This document shows positions 1-6,253 of a stretch of DNA of 20,469 nt, in pieces. How positions within the stretch are numbered: the stretch's first letter is position 1; every line of letters starts with the position of its first letter. Source of the stretch: a virus; IMG/VR virus record IMGVR_UViG_3300038410_000079, positions 1 to 20,469 of that record; one strand, 5' to 3'. Made by a program: the position numbers and the translations under genes. The notes under the pieces are model-generated. The model was not told the DNA's origin. It worked only from the letters and a program-made list of their open reading frames with translations, and searched no databases.

Positions 1-276
1 GTGAGTGGCTGCGTATACCGTTCCGAACTGGACGCCGCTCTGCACCGTATTCCGATCGGCCCTGACCGGAAGCGGCCTCGTGGAAGCGCGAAGGGCGCCC
101 GTGCGCACGCGCAGATTCGATGGACCACCCCCCGTCATTCGATCACTGCGCAGATAGTTCGACTCCTGGAGGGATGCGGCAGCGAAGGTGACGCGGAGCG
201 CGGCGAGCATTCTTCCGCCCTCTTCGTCGAAGTTCCGCGCCGCTTCCGGCAGTCCTCTGGTTATGATCCGAATCAT
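1..276 (-). CDS. Neck/tail-completion protein, HK97 gp10-like (partial, runs off left edge)
   Basis: Only the first 92 codons are present; the gene continues past base 1. The readable protein starts MIRIITRGLPEAARNF and contains LRVRTGALRAS (about residues 56-66) and FGTVYAATH at its visible end. This is the layout of HK97 gp10-like and virion-morphogenesis proteins: an N-terminal helix, a segment where a residue said to be tested for chirality (RTGxLRxS) precedes beta strands, then GTxYAxxHE. Such proteins sit at the neck and complete the head-tail joint. The ATG shares its A with the TGA of the preceding gene (TGATG), implying translational coupling. Position directly after a gp6-like connector fits the usual gene order. 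Family assignment is by motif recognition only; the missing C-terminus prevents a length check. Confidence 0.68.
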   Translation of the reverse strand, partial: MIRIITRGLPEAARNFDEEGGRMLAALRVTFAAASLQESNYLRSDRMTGGGPSNLRVRTGALRASTRPLPVRADRNTVQSGVQFGTVYAATH

Positions 277-467
277 CAGTCCGCCTCTTCCATCCCATCC
301 CACTTGGCAGGCCATCCGGCCCCGTACAGATCGGTGATGGTCATTGCGCTGCCGTCATTCGCCGACACAAGGAGCTCGCCGTCATCCCGGAGTTGCTTCG
401 CCTCCTCGACGGTCACCAGATCCGTCAAGCCGTCCAGGTATGTGACATCGACGTATTGTGCATTCAT
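276..467 (-). CDS. Small acidic protein of unknown function between connector and neck genes
   Basis: A 63-aa acidic protein starting MNAQYVDVTYLDGLTDLVTV. The reading frame is open for 17 codons further upstream, but the ATG at 467 overlaps the TGA of the gp6-like gene as ATGA, so that start is preferred. The body, with VEEAKQLRDDGELLVS and a C-terminal GWPAKWDGMEEAD, has no motif I recognise. It shows no membrane segment and no cysteines. Its location between the gp6-like and gp10-like genes is where many phages encode an extra head-tail joining protein, but that role is inference from position only. The tight overlaps on both ends (ATGA in, TGATG out) argue that it is a real gene. Confidence 0.62.
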   Translation of the reverse strand: MNAQYVDVTYLDGLTDLVTVEEAKQLRDDGELLVSANDGSAMTITDLYGAGWPAKWDGMEEAD

Positions 468-796
468 ATTGTCAACACCCGGTAGCGATCCACGATCTTC
501 TCGACCTCCGGCAGCCACTCGCCGATGTCGTATCGATTGATCGATCCATCCGGAAAGGTCACCGACGCCAATCCGAGTTCATTCCGGCGCTTCCACTCGA
601 AGGCGCACTGCTTCAGAAGCGCTCGGCAGACATCTGGATACGTGTCCACGGTGGACGTCGTGATCCCCTCGTTCTCCATGTACCCGACGGCCTGAGCAAG
701 GACATCATCCATGATGCTCTGGAGCGCCGTGTCCGCATCCTTCGTGTCCAGGTTGAGAAATGCCTTCCCCTTGAGATTCGTAAGAGTATATGTCAT
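464..796 (-). CDS. Head-tail connector protein, gp6-like
   Basis: A mostly helical protein of 110 aa. Its C-terminus, GEWLPEVEKIVDRYRVL, matches the closing helix (LPEVxxILDRYR) of HK97 gp6-like and SPP1 gp15-like connectors, which form a ring under the portal. The helix DVCRALLKQCAFEWKRRNELG is also typical of the fold. Length is normal for the family. The start is ambiguous: a GTG at 799 directly precedes the ATG at 796. The GAGGAGG ribosome site is well spaced only for the ATG, which also forms a TGATG junction with the stop of the upstream gene, so ATG 796 is chosen. The next gene begins inside its stop codon. Family call is by motif and gene order. Confidence 0.72.
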   Translation of the reverse strand: MTYTLTNLKGKAFLNLDTKDADTALQSIMDDVLAQAVGYMENEGITTSTVDTYPDVCRALLKQCAFEWKRRNELGLASVTFPDGSINRYDIGEWLPEVEKIVDRYRVLTI

Positions 797-1668
797 CACT
801 CCTCCTCGTCAACATCGTAATCGTCGATCCACAGTTCCGCGTCGGTGGTCACGGTGATTTTGGCCGTTAGGAAAATCACGCCTTCCGGGGTTTTTCCCAG
901 GATCGCATACTCGATCCCCTGGACCAGGATCAGCTCCCAATACTTCGTCGTCGTGACGGTGTACGTCAAGCTCTGCTTCGACAGGACGTTGTGATCTGAC
1001 AGCACATTTTTCTTGGTGATGTATGCCGAGATCACGCAGTCCGTCGCGGCCGCATCACTTGGCAGGATGCAGTATCCCTTGAGTTTCTGAGTTCCCGCTG
1101 GCGCCGCGGCACTGGAAAGCGCAGTCCCTATAAAGATGAAGGTCCCATCCGCATTGACGATCATGGTCTCCGGAACCGTGAAGGACCATCCGGTCTTCTG
1201 AATTCGCACTTTGTAAGTAGCCGCGGATAGACCGAACTCGGCGTTCCCTACCGTGTTGGTGATTTTCTCGTCCACCGATACGGTCTGCGTCACGTTGAGC
1301 AGTCGCACTGTGGCGTCAGTGATCGCCACACCACCGAGGTCCTGGAGATGCACGACGACATCATACGGTCCCTCGAACTGGTCCATCGTCACATATATGC
1401 GCTCGATCTGGATACCCGGAGTCGAGCTGCGCGGGACAACTGTCATCTCGTTGACATCCGCCTCGGCTGTGGTTATGAGTACGTCATAGAGGGCCGATGC
1501 TGCTCCGAGTTCGTTGTTGACTTCGGTTGCGGCATTCGTCGCCAGGACTCCGGCGGCCCCGTCGCGGCTGAGAAACGTGATGATATTCGCCGCATCACCG
1601 GTCTTCGGAGCGTTGGCTGCGGTGTCCCATGCCGTGAACTGAGCGTGAAAGGCTTTTCCTCTTCGCAT
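796..1668 (-). CDS. Modular virion/tail-fibre-like protein with Ig-like carboxypeptidase-regulatory domain
   Basis: A 290-aa protein with three parts. Residues 1 to about 100 begin MRRGKAFHAQFTAWDTAANA and resemble an N-terminal module seen on accessory phage virion proteins (PKTGDAANI, then DGAAGVLATNAATEV). Residues about 100-180 look like a carboxypeptidase-regulatory Ig fold: VVVHLQDLGGVAITDATVRLLN followed by GNAEFGLSAATYKVRIQKTG, the usual 'variable loop then Y-V-I' strand pattern. The last third is beta-rich with an acidic tail ending DDYDVDEEE. Such modules act in protein or glycan contacts on virions. The frame is open 12 codons upstream (to 1704), but ATG 1668 follows the previous TAA by one base and has a GGGG ribosome site. 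A surface-exposed structural role is inferred. Confidence 0.6.
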   Translation of the reverse strand: MRRGKAFHAQFTAWDTAANAPKTGDAANIITFLSRDGAAGVLATNAATEVNNELGAASALYDVLITTAEADVNEMTVVPRSSTPGIQIERIYVTMDQFEGPYDVVVHLQDLGGVAITDATVRLLNVTQTVSVDEKITNTVGNAEFGLSAATYKVRIQKTGWSFTVPETMIVNADGTFIFIGTALSSAAAPAGTQKLKGYCILPSDAAATDCVISAYITKKNVLSDHNVLSKQSLTYTVTTTKYWELILVQGIEYAILGKTPEGVIFLTAKITVTTDAELWIDDYDVDEEE

Positions 1669-1669
1669 T

Positions 1670-1873
1670 TTATGCCCCTGCCTGTTTGGTGAAGGGAAGG
1701 TCAAGAGTACAGTTCATAAACATCGTCTTGATTCCAGCAGGAAATACGTCGCTACGGGGCGTATCCTGGTGAAAGCACGCGCCCACGATCTCGCCGTCGA
1801 ACTCAGCGGCGCTCAGGTGCGTGAATACCTTGCGCTTCCAGGACTTGTAGGACCACTTGCTATTGAGTGCCAT
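1670..1873 (-). CDS. Small conserved-looking phage protein of unknown function
   Basis: A 67-aa protein starting MALNSKWSYKSWKRKVFTH. The core reads GEIVGACFHQDTPRSDVFP then IKTMFMNCTLDLPF. This shape (a short strand, 'S/CFxQDTPxxxVFP', then 'F.NCxLD') resembles small proteins that recur in environmental phages next to virion genes; none has a known function as far as I know. ATG 1873 lies one base after the TAA of the preceding gene and has a GGAGGG ribosome site about ten bases upstream, so it is preferred over the ATG at 1891. One base separates its own stop from the next ATG. No membrane segment or catalytic motif is visible. Confidence 0.6.
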   Translation of the reverse strand: MALNSKWSYKSWKRKVFTHLSAAEFDGEIVGACFHQDTPRSDVFPAGIKTMFMNCTLDLPFTKQAGA

Positions 1874-1874
1874 T

Positions 1875-2210
1875 TTATCGTCGCCCTCCACCGTATCTAA
1901 CGATATTCATATTCAACGTCTTGATATTTGCATTCAAACTATCCAGTTTCGGGGCCGCACTAGACCATTCAATTTCCATGCCCTTGATTCTATGTTCATA
2001 ATCATCAAGTCGTGCAGTTATCGTTCCTATCGTAGTCAACCATAGCCAGACTCCCCATGCTGTACCAACGCACACTCCACCCACCAGCCCCAATATCCAT
2101 GGCGTCAATTTCTCCCACGATACAAAACGCGCAGCGCATGACTCTAAAATGTCAGGTTGGGTACGACATAGATGATCGTCAGATGCTCTCACGAAAACAT
2201 CAGATTCCAT
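1875..2210 (-). CDS. Single-pass membrane protein, possible holin or lysis accessory
   Basis: A 111-aa protein with one clear hydrophobic helix at residues about 36-59 (PWILGLVGGVCVGTAWGVWL and following), preceded by a Cys-containing polar N-terminus and followed by a charged, coiled-coil-like tail (TARLDDYEHRIKGMEI, then LDSLNANIKTLNMNI). The layout of one transmembrane helix with a helical extramembrane segment occurs in XhlA-type and other small phage lysis proteins, although XhlA has its helix at the C-terminus. It directly follows two candidate peptidoglycan hydrolases, which supports a lysis role by position. There is no sequence motif that proves holin function; a structural or superinfection-related membrane protein is an alternative. 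The gap to the preceding stop is three bases. Confidence 0.55.
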   Translation of the reverse strand: MESDVFVRASDDHLCRTQPDILESCAARFVSWEKLTPWILGLVGGVCVGTAWGVWLWLTTIGTITARLDDYEHRIKGMEIEWSSAAPKLDSLNANIKTLNMNIVRYGGGRR

Positions 2211-2213
2211 TGA

Positions 2214-2771
2214 CTACCACCATGGCCTATAGGACCGATAGGTGATTTCCTGTTCAGCCTCACCATGCAATTGCATATTGAACGGCTCAACCTTGATCGT
2301 CCACTCGCCCGGTATCTGACACCCACCGGCTGCCAAGAGAACAGCTCCGGCCTCTGAGCAATAGTATCGTTTCGAGTCCTGCCGGCCGAATCCCCACTCG
2401 GCGCCCAGGGCGGGTAGGTCGTATGGCGTGCCGTCGAGTTTTGCGGCCAATACCTGCAAATTGTTGATAAGCGGGACTCGCGGCCGCCAGACGAAAACGA
2501 CTTTCCCGTGAACCTTCCCGACGCCAGCGATGCGGCAACGCGGCCAGATAGCTTGTATCTGACGTGGACTTTTGTCACAAATAGCTTGTATCTGCCGTGG
2601 GCCTTTGCCGTCGATTATGATAGCGATGTGCGTTGCCACACGATCCCGAAATGCTTCACCTGGTCCCGCCTGCCGCCAGCGCAGGGCGAATGCGAAAGGG
2701 TCCCATCCTGTTACCCCAACGATGTCACCCGCGTATAGCTGCATTCCCCGCGATAGCTGAGTGAGATTCAT
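2214..2771 (-). CDS. Permuted NlpC/P60 (YiiX/DUF830-like) cysteine hydrolase
   Basis: A 185-aa protein. It has GDIV at residues 15-18, a candidate catalytic histidine in VATHIAIII (His48) and a candidate nucleophile in YYCSEAGAVL (Cys138). This order, with His before Cys, is that of the circularly permuted papain-like enzymes (YiiX/LRAT/DUF830 group) rather than classical NlpC/P60. Known members cleave amide or thioester bonds; in phages they are candidate cell-wall hydrolases or virion-associated enzymes. The ATG overlaps the TGA of the M15 peptidase gene (ATGA), so the two are probably translated together. An in-frame 33-bp duplication inserts a second PRQIQAI unit at residues 58-79, between the His and Cys motifs. 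Substrate is unknown. Confidence 0.65.
   Translation of the reverse strand: MNLTQLSRGMQLYAGDIVGVTGWDPFAFALRWRQAGPGEAFRDRVATHIAIIIDGKGPRQIQAICDKSPRQIQAIWPRCRIAGVGKVHGKVVFVWRPRVPLINNLQVLAAKLDGTPYDLPALGAEWGFGRQDSKRYYCSEAGAVLLAAGGCQIPGEWTIKVEPFNMQLHGEAEQEITYRSYRPWW
2548..2613. repeat. In-frame 33-bp imperfect tandem duplication inside the cysteine-hydrolase gene
   Basis: Two adjacent 33-bp units (2548-2580 and 2581-2613). The first 20 bases of each, atagcttgtatctgacgtgg and the same with c for a at position 15, differ once; the remaining 13 bases have diverged further. The length is a multiple of three and the protein therefore repeats PRQIQAI eleven residues apart. It looks like a local duplication followed by drift. 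Confidence 0.85.
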
Positions 2772-3142
2772 GCGCCCGGCCCTTTCCAGCGGCGAACTTC
2801 GCCAATGTCAACGTGTACCCACGATGTATACAACCCTATCCCACCATGCCGAAATGCCTGCACGCCCTCGGCCAGCAGGGCCAGTTCTGCGGGAGTAGTA
2901 CCTTGTACCCAGATGTCCGCAGCCAGTCCCCGGCAATGAGGCGAGTCTGTCGCCGCGCCCTTGACTTCGAGGTTATGACGCCGACAGCGAAACCCGCAGG
3001 TGATATTGACAGGGCGGGCCGTGAGTTTTCGCAATTGCTCCAGCGCCAGCACCAGATAGGGGTGCACGACGGAAGCATGACCACAACAGGCGTCGCCGTG
3101 GCACTCAAATTCGGCGTCCGAAAAATGCTCAGAGAGTTTCAC
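2768..3142 (-). CDS. M15-family zinc peptidase, candidate endolysin
   Basis: A 124-aa single-domain Peptidase_M15_3-like enzyme. The family signature SxHxxGxAxD is present as SPHCRGLAADIW, giving His69 and Asp76 as zinc ligands. The third ligand is His110 in SWVHVDIG, with Asp112 next to it. An N-terminal HFSDAEFECH, as in HFSxxEF of related proteins, starts the domain, and GFRCRRHNLEV matches the GxRxxxHN segment. Known members are D-Ala-D-Ala carboxypeptidases or L-Ala-D-Glu endopeptidases that cut peptidoglycan stem peptides. No signal peptide is visible, so release would need a holin. An AAGGG ribosome site lies eight bases before ATG 3142. Its stop overlaps the start of the cysteine hydrolase. 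Confidence 0.85.
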   Translation of the reverse strand: MKLSEHFSDAEFECHGDACCGHASVVHPYLVLALEQLRKLTARPVNITCGFRCRRHNLEVKGAATDSPHCRGLAADIWVQGTTPAELALLAEGVQAFRHGGIGLYTSWVHVDIGEVRRWKGPGA

Positions 3143-3189
3143 GTTATCCCTTCAGCAGGTGAAATAAATCACTCGTCCCGAACTGATTC

Positions 3190-3447
3190 CTAACCGCAAA
3201 GGTATTGCTTGTTCAGCCGTCTCTCCAAATCCCGCGCTTTATCGGGATTTGCCTCCCACCATCCTTTGTCAAAAGCTCTATTATATTCATAAAGTTTTTT
3301 CGCCATGCGTTTGCCCATCTCGTAGGCTTCGAAAATCTTCTTCCGCGTAAGAACCGAATGTTCTGTAGAATCCTGATGCAAATCATTGATCTCCCGTAGG
3401 ACTTCACAGATCGTCCGGCAACCATGCGCGCCCCGAAATGAACTCAC
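3190..3447 (-). CDS. Small helical protein, paralogue of the preceding gene
   Basis: An 85-aa charged, helical protein. It shares with the gene just upstream the block RTICEVLREI near the N-terminus and MGKRMAKKLYEYN...FDKGWWEANPD in the second half, so the pair is a tandem duplication. No known function; cysteine and tryptophan positions are conserved between the copies (Cys in TICEV, GWW). GTG at 3447 overlaps the TGA of the upstream copy (GTGA) and follows a GGAGG ribosome site by five bases. There is a 47-bp gap to the next gene. It lacks membrane segments and recognisable enzymatic motifs. Similar small proteins near glycan or lysis genes in phage metagenomes come to mind, but I cannot confirm this. 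Confidence 0.65.
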   Translation of the reverse strand: MSSFRGAHGCRTICEVLREINDLHQDSTEHSVLTRKKIFEAYEMGKRMAKKLYEYNRAFDKGWWEANPDKARDLERRLNKQYLCG

Positions 3448-3692
3448 AACAACCTCCGCCTGAGATCTGCTTCATAATCAGCATTCTTCTCCCACCATCC
3501 CCTATCAAACTGCTTGTTGTATTCGTAAAGTTTGCCCGCCATCCTTTTCCCCATCGCCTCAGCTTCAATTAGCCGCTTGACAATTTCTTGCCCGTGTCGA
3601 AGGTAAGGTCCGCGTAATCTGACCGCATAGTCTTGAATCTCTCTCAGGACTTCGCAGATAGTCCGCAGTTTGCAGGTTCCCCGAAGACTCAT
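3444..3692 (-). CDS. Small helical protein, paralogue of the following gene
   Basis: An 82-aa helical protein, the first member of the tandem pair. It begins MSLRGTCKLRTICEVLREIQ and ends with MGKRMAGKLYEYNKQFD, RGWWEKN and a basic tail. Compared with its sister, the middle (DYAVRLRGPYLRHGQ versus DLHQDSTEHSVLTRK) has diverged while the two ends are conserved, which suggests that the conserved helices carry the function. ATG 3692 overlaps the TGA of the DxD glycosyltransferase (ATGA), so it is translationally tied to the glycan cassette. Function unknown; a regulatory or scaffolding partner would be speculation. Confidence 0.65.
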   Translation of the reverse strand: MSLRGTCKLRTICEVLREIQDYAVRLRGPYLRHGQEIVKRLIEAEAMGKRMAGKLYEYNKQFDRGWWEKNADYEADLRRRLL

Positions 3693-4477
3693 TTCAGGTA
3701 CTCCTCAATAAGTGCAAAGCGTTCGTTCCGCCCCGCCAGATGGTGATGCAGTTCTACATATTCTCCCCGGATCAGTCTCCTGAGTTCCAGCGCATGCCGC
3801 GGGGCGATCACCCCGCGCCAGTTATCGAGGCCAAAATCAATGAACTTCACCGGCACCCCCGACAAATGCACCCGCGCACGCAACCACGCCTGACTGCTGA
3901 ACCGGTGCCGGCCATGTTCCAGGGGTTGATCGATCCTCTCCCGCGGGTCGAACACGTGGAGTCCGGTCTGTGCGCGAATAAAATCATCCCATGTCGTCGA
4001 GTCATCCATCGAGTTGATCTTGCGCCATATTCCTCCCCTCGCCGTGACGTATCCCATCGGGTAGAGGTTCGGTTCCTTCACTAGAACTCGCATTACATCC
4101 GCTCCGATTGCGAAAAACTTGTCCGGCTCGTATTCTGAAAGTTTCGCGGCCAGGAAGCTGCGCTGCAGGACTACGCTGTCAATATCGTGAAGCATCACTA
4201 CGGACTCTGCGGGGAACCGAGCCGCAAAGTAATTGCGCAAAAGATGCGCCTGCCACGTCTTGAGAATCCCCGGAACTGCGCGCCTCACTCCGAAGAAATC
4301 CACCGTATCCGCAATGCGTCGGGCCTCTTCAGGAATACGTTTTCCCGACAGAACGAATCCGAAAGATATCTTTGCCTCTGGGAAAAACTTCCTCCACCCC
4401 ATGACTGCATACTTCACCACGCCAAGGTATGCGGGATGATCGTCGCATGAGAGGCTGACGATGAACTCATTAAGCAC
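3689..4477 (-). CDS. Putative GT-A-fold glycosyltransferase with DxD motif
   Basis: A 262-aa protein when started at GTG 4477. The frame is open upstream to 4645, but that part lies inside the WbqC-like gene; GTG 4477 has a GAGG ribosome site six bases away and overlaps the previous stop by eight bases. The N-terminus, EFIVSLSCDDHPAYLG, reads as the first beta strand of a nucleotide-sugar-binding fold. VVMLHDIDSVVL (residues 94-105) carries a DxD motif (Asp98, Asp100) that would bind metal and nucleotide sugar. Later segments (FAIGADVMRV, PMGYVTARGGIW, FSSQAWLRARVH) fit an acceptor-binding half. The donor, acceptor and GT family number cannot be read from sequence. It ends the sugar cassette before the two small paralogues. 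Confidence 0.62.
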   Translation of the reverse strand: MLNEFIVSLSCDDHPAYLGVVKYAVMGWRKFFPEAKISFGFVLSGKRIPEEARRIADTVDFFGVRRAVPGILKTWQAHLLRNYFAARFPAESVVMLHDIDSVVLQRSFLAAKLSEYEPDKFFAIGADVMRVLVKEPNLYPMGYVTARGGIWRKINSMDDSTTWDDFIRAQTGLHVFDPRERIDQPLEHGRHRFSSQAWLRARVHLSGVPVKFIDFGLDNWRGVIAPRHALELRRLIRGEYVELHHHLAGRNERFALIEEYLK

Positions 4478-5045
4478 AGCGGGCCTCGGCAATGGCTTGG
4501 AGTGACGATATCTTTCTGATGCCAGAAAGGTCCTGGAACTCAACCGCGATACCTGCGTCTTCGAACTTGCTGAGATCGAGATACGCCTTTCCGCTTGCGC
4601 CGGCCAGGTAAGAGTCGGCGCCGACTTCCCGGCAGATCTCGACAAGGCGTTCGGTCGATCGTGCGCATGACTTTTTGTCCATGACGATCTCAGTCTCGAT
4701 CCCCAGAAGCATCCGCAGCCGCATGATAATGGAAATATTCATCGCCACGAGATTCGCCGACGGCACTACGGCGAGATCCGCGAAGATAGAAGCGAACTGA
4801 GGCAACCGATCTATAATCTTCCGCCAGTCGCTTTCATAGTTGACGTATCGCTTCTGCATCAGTGGTTCTATGCCGTGATTGACGCTCATGGTGTACCACT
4901 GATTGTCATGGTTGAACCTGTTGAGATGTCCGCCCTTTGAGAACTGCGCATGCGTCATAATGACAAAGACATCCACCGACCGCATCTTCTCGAAATAAGG
5001 CAGCCAAGGAACTAGATTTGGTTGATGGATAGCGCATTTTCTCAT
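4470..5045 (-). CDS. WbqC-family protein
   Basis: A 191-aa protein beginning MRKCAIHQPNLVPWLPYFEK. The HQPN..PWLPYF signature is diagnostic of the WbqC family, members of which occur in O-antigen and other surface-glycan clusters. The biochemical role of the family is not well settled; involvement in amino-sugar modification is usually assumed from context. Further typical blocks are VDVFVIMTHAQFSKGGHLNR (residues about 24-43) and a C-terminal EDAGIAVEFQDL. Length is somewhat shorter than common family members (about 220-240 aa). ATG 5045 overlaps the TGA of the deacetylase-like gene (ATGA); the 12 codons upstream in the same frame are not used. Cytoplasmic, no signal peptide. Confidence 0.82.
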   Translation of the reverse strand: MRKCAIHQPNLVPWLPYFEKMRSVDVFVIMTHAQFSKGGHLNRFNHDNQWYTMSVNHGIEPLMQKRYVNYESDWRKIIDRLPQFASIFADLAVVPSANLVAMNISIIMRLRMLLGIETEIVMDKKSCARSTERLVEICREVGADSYLAGASGKAYLDLSKFEDAGIAVEFQDLSGIRKISSLQAIAEARCA

Positions 5046-5599
5046 GCAAGCAACCATCTCTCCAAGTATTCCGGTCCACAATCAAACGGATGTAGGTAGT
5101 ACCTTCCGCCGGGCTTGTATTCGTTATACATGACATGTCTCCACCCGTCCTCGAACTTCATGAGTTCTATCCCGCCCTGTAAACAGACCGACTCAGTGTC
5201 GGCGTTCCACATATTTCTCGGCGGAATAAACACCTTCGCATCGAGAATGCTACAACTCAGAAGGATCGACAGTTCCTGCGTCGATTTTGGCAGAAGTCTA
5301 TGATCCAGGTGGACGAGTCCATGGGACGCGATGCGGAATTGTCCGGTTCCCGTTGATAGATATTTCTCCCTGATCTCTGTCAGGATAGACGACGCTGGAG
5401 TGTCCATTCCGTAAAAAACGCGAAAGTCCGACATGGCCTTCCAGATATTCGGATGCAGTCGTTCCCCGCATCCGCTATGGCAGAAGATGGTGATGCCAAA
5501 GATTATCTCGTCATCGGGGCGGTGCTTAGTCAGCACCGAGACCATCTTATACAGCTTTGCCTTGTCCGTAAATTCGCAAATGTCATCTATCCGAAACAT
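5042..5599 (-). CDS. NodB-like polysaccharide deacetylase family protein (short)
   Basis: A 185-aa protein that starts directly with the NodB motif 1: MFRIDDIC (Asp5, Asp6), followed by motif 2, ASHGLVHLDHR, with the HxxxH pair His93 and His97. In this family one Asp acts as base and the other Asp with the two His bind the metal. FIPPRNMWN (residues 123-131) resembles the RPP motif 3 region and YLHPFD the LHP-like last motif. Members remove N-acetyl or other acyl groups from sugars, but several divergent relatives act on other substrates. The protein has no signal peptide or membrane anchor, pointing to a cytoplasmic, lipid- or nucleotide-linked precursor rather than finished polymer (inference). 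A GGAG site lies seven bases before the ATG. Confidence 0.75.
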   Translation of the reverse strand: MFRIDDICEFTDKAKLYKMVSVLTKHRPDDEIIFGITIFCHSGCGERLHPNIWKAMSDFRVFYGMDTPASSILTEIREKYLSTGTGQFRIASHGLVHLDHRLLPKSTQELSILLSCSILDAKVFIPPRNMWNADTESVCLQGGIELMKFEDGWRHVMYNEYKPGGRYYLHPFDCGPEYLERWLLA

Positions 5600-5611
5600 G
5601 CCTGCACTCCA

Positions 5612-6253
5612 TCAAGTCGATGCAGTTTTCTGAAAGATCACTATGAAATCAGCCTTGGCCGAAAATGGATCGCTGTTGTAAATCGTCTCGTATCCAAATC
5701 CACGGAGCTTGCGAACCATCCTCTTCGTATCGCAGAGACCGTAGGGAACGCACGACTTCCTGTGGTGGAAATAGACGTGGACCTGGGGAACGCCGTCGAT
5801 GTCGGCTGGAAGAAGCGCTTCAATTGCGGGATATTCAGATCCCTCAATGTTCATTTTGAGAAGGGAAACGACCCCTATGGATTGGCCCCTGCCGATTGCT
5901 TCCCTGATAGAGATCCCTGGAACCTGATGCTTCGGACGACTATCGAAGACGCCGCTTCCGTTTGATCGCTGCGTGGAGAACGGAATCCCTCGCCCATTGG
6001 AGGTGAGAGCGGCCGGGATGAACCGGAACATCTCCGAGTATCCGGGCGTCGCGCATCGCCGCGCATAGGTCTCCCGCGCGAGTGCGTTCGGATCGATCCC
6101 GATGATGGTGCAATCCTTGAGCCGGATCAACGCCTCCTCAAATCGAAAGGAGTTACCGAGCCCGGCGGAGATCACCACGCTCCCGCGGGGAATCGCTTCG
6201 AGATTTACAGGCCAGCCTTGGTCCGGTCTGGGGCATCCGAGCTTATCAATCAT
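5612..6253 (-). CDS. FkbM-family methyltransferase
   Basis: A 213-aa Rossmann-type SAM-dependent methyltransferase. SAGLGNSFRFE (residues 29-39) is a motif I variant binding SAM, GIDPN (52-56) provides the acidic residue after strand 2, and LLKMNIEGSEYPAIEALL (131-148) is the characteristic FkbM motif 'KxDIEGxE', here with Asn replacing the usual Asp. FkbM proteins O-methylate sugars or polyketides, and they are frequent in glycan clusters and in phages. Start ATG 6253 overlaps the TGA of the two-domain glycosyltransferase gene (ATGA). It is soluble, about normal length for the domain alone. Likely task: methyl-capping a sugar assembled by the neighbouring transferases; the acceptor is unknown. 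Confidence 0.85.
   Translation of the reverse strand: MIDKLGCPRPDQGWPVNLEAIPRGSVVISAGLGNSFRFEEALIRLKDCTIIGIDPNALARETYARRCATPGYSEMFRFIPAALTSNGRGIPFSTQRSNGSGVFDSRPKHQVPGISIREAIGRGQSIGVVSLLKMNIEGSEYPAIEALLPADIDGVPQVHVYFHHRKSCVPYGLCDTKRMVRKLRGFGYETIYNSDPFSAKADFIVIFQKTAST

Noticed and set aside
1-540. A 179-codon plus-strand open frame at the left edge
   Set aside because: It conflicts with three tightly overlapped minus-strand genes that have connector and neck-protein motifs and TGATG/ATGA junctions.
5453-5965. A 170-codon plus-strand open frame across the deacetylase and methyltransferase genes
   Set aside because: Antisense to two genes with clear NodB and FkbM motifs; crosses their junction, which a real gene would rarely do.
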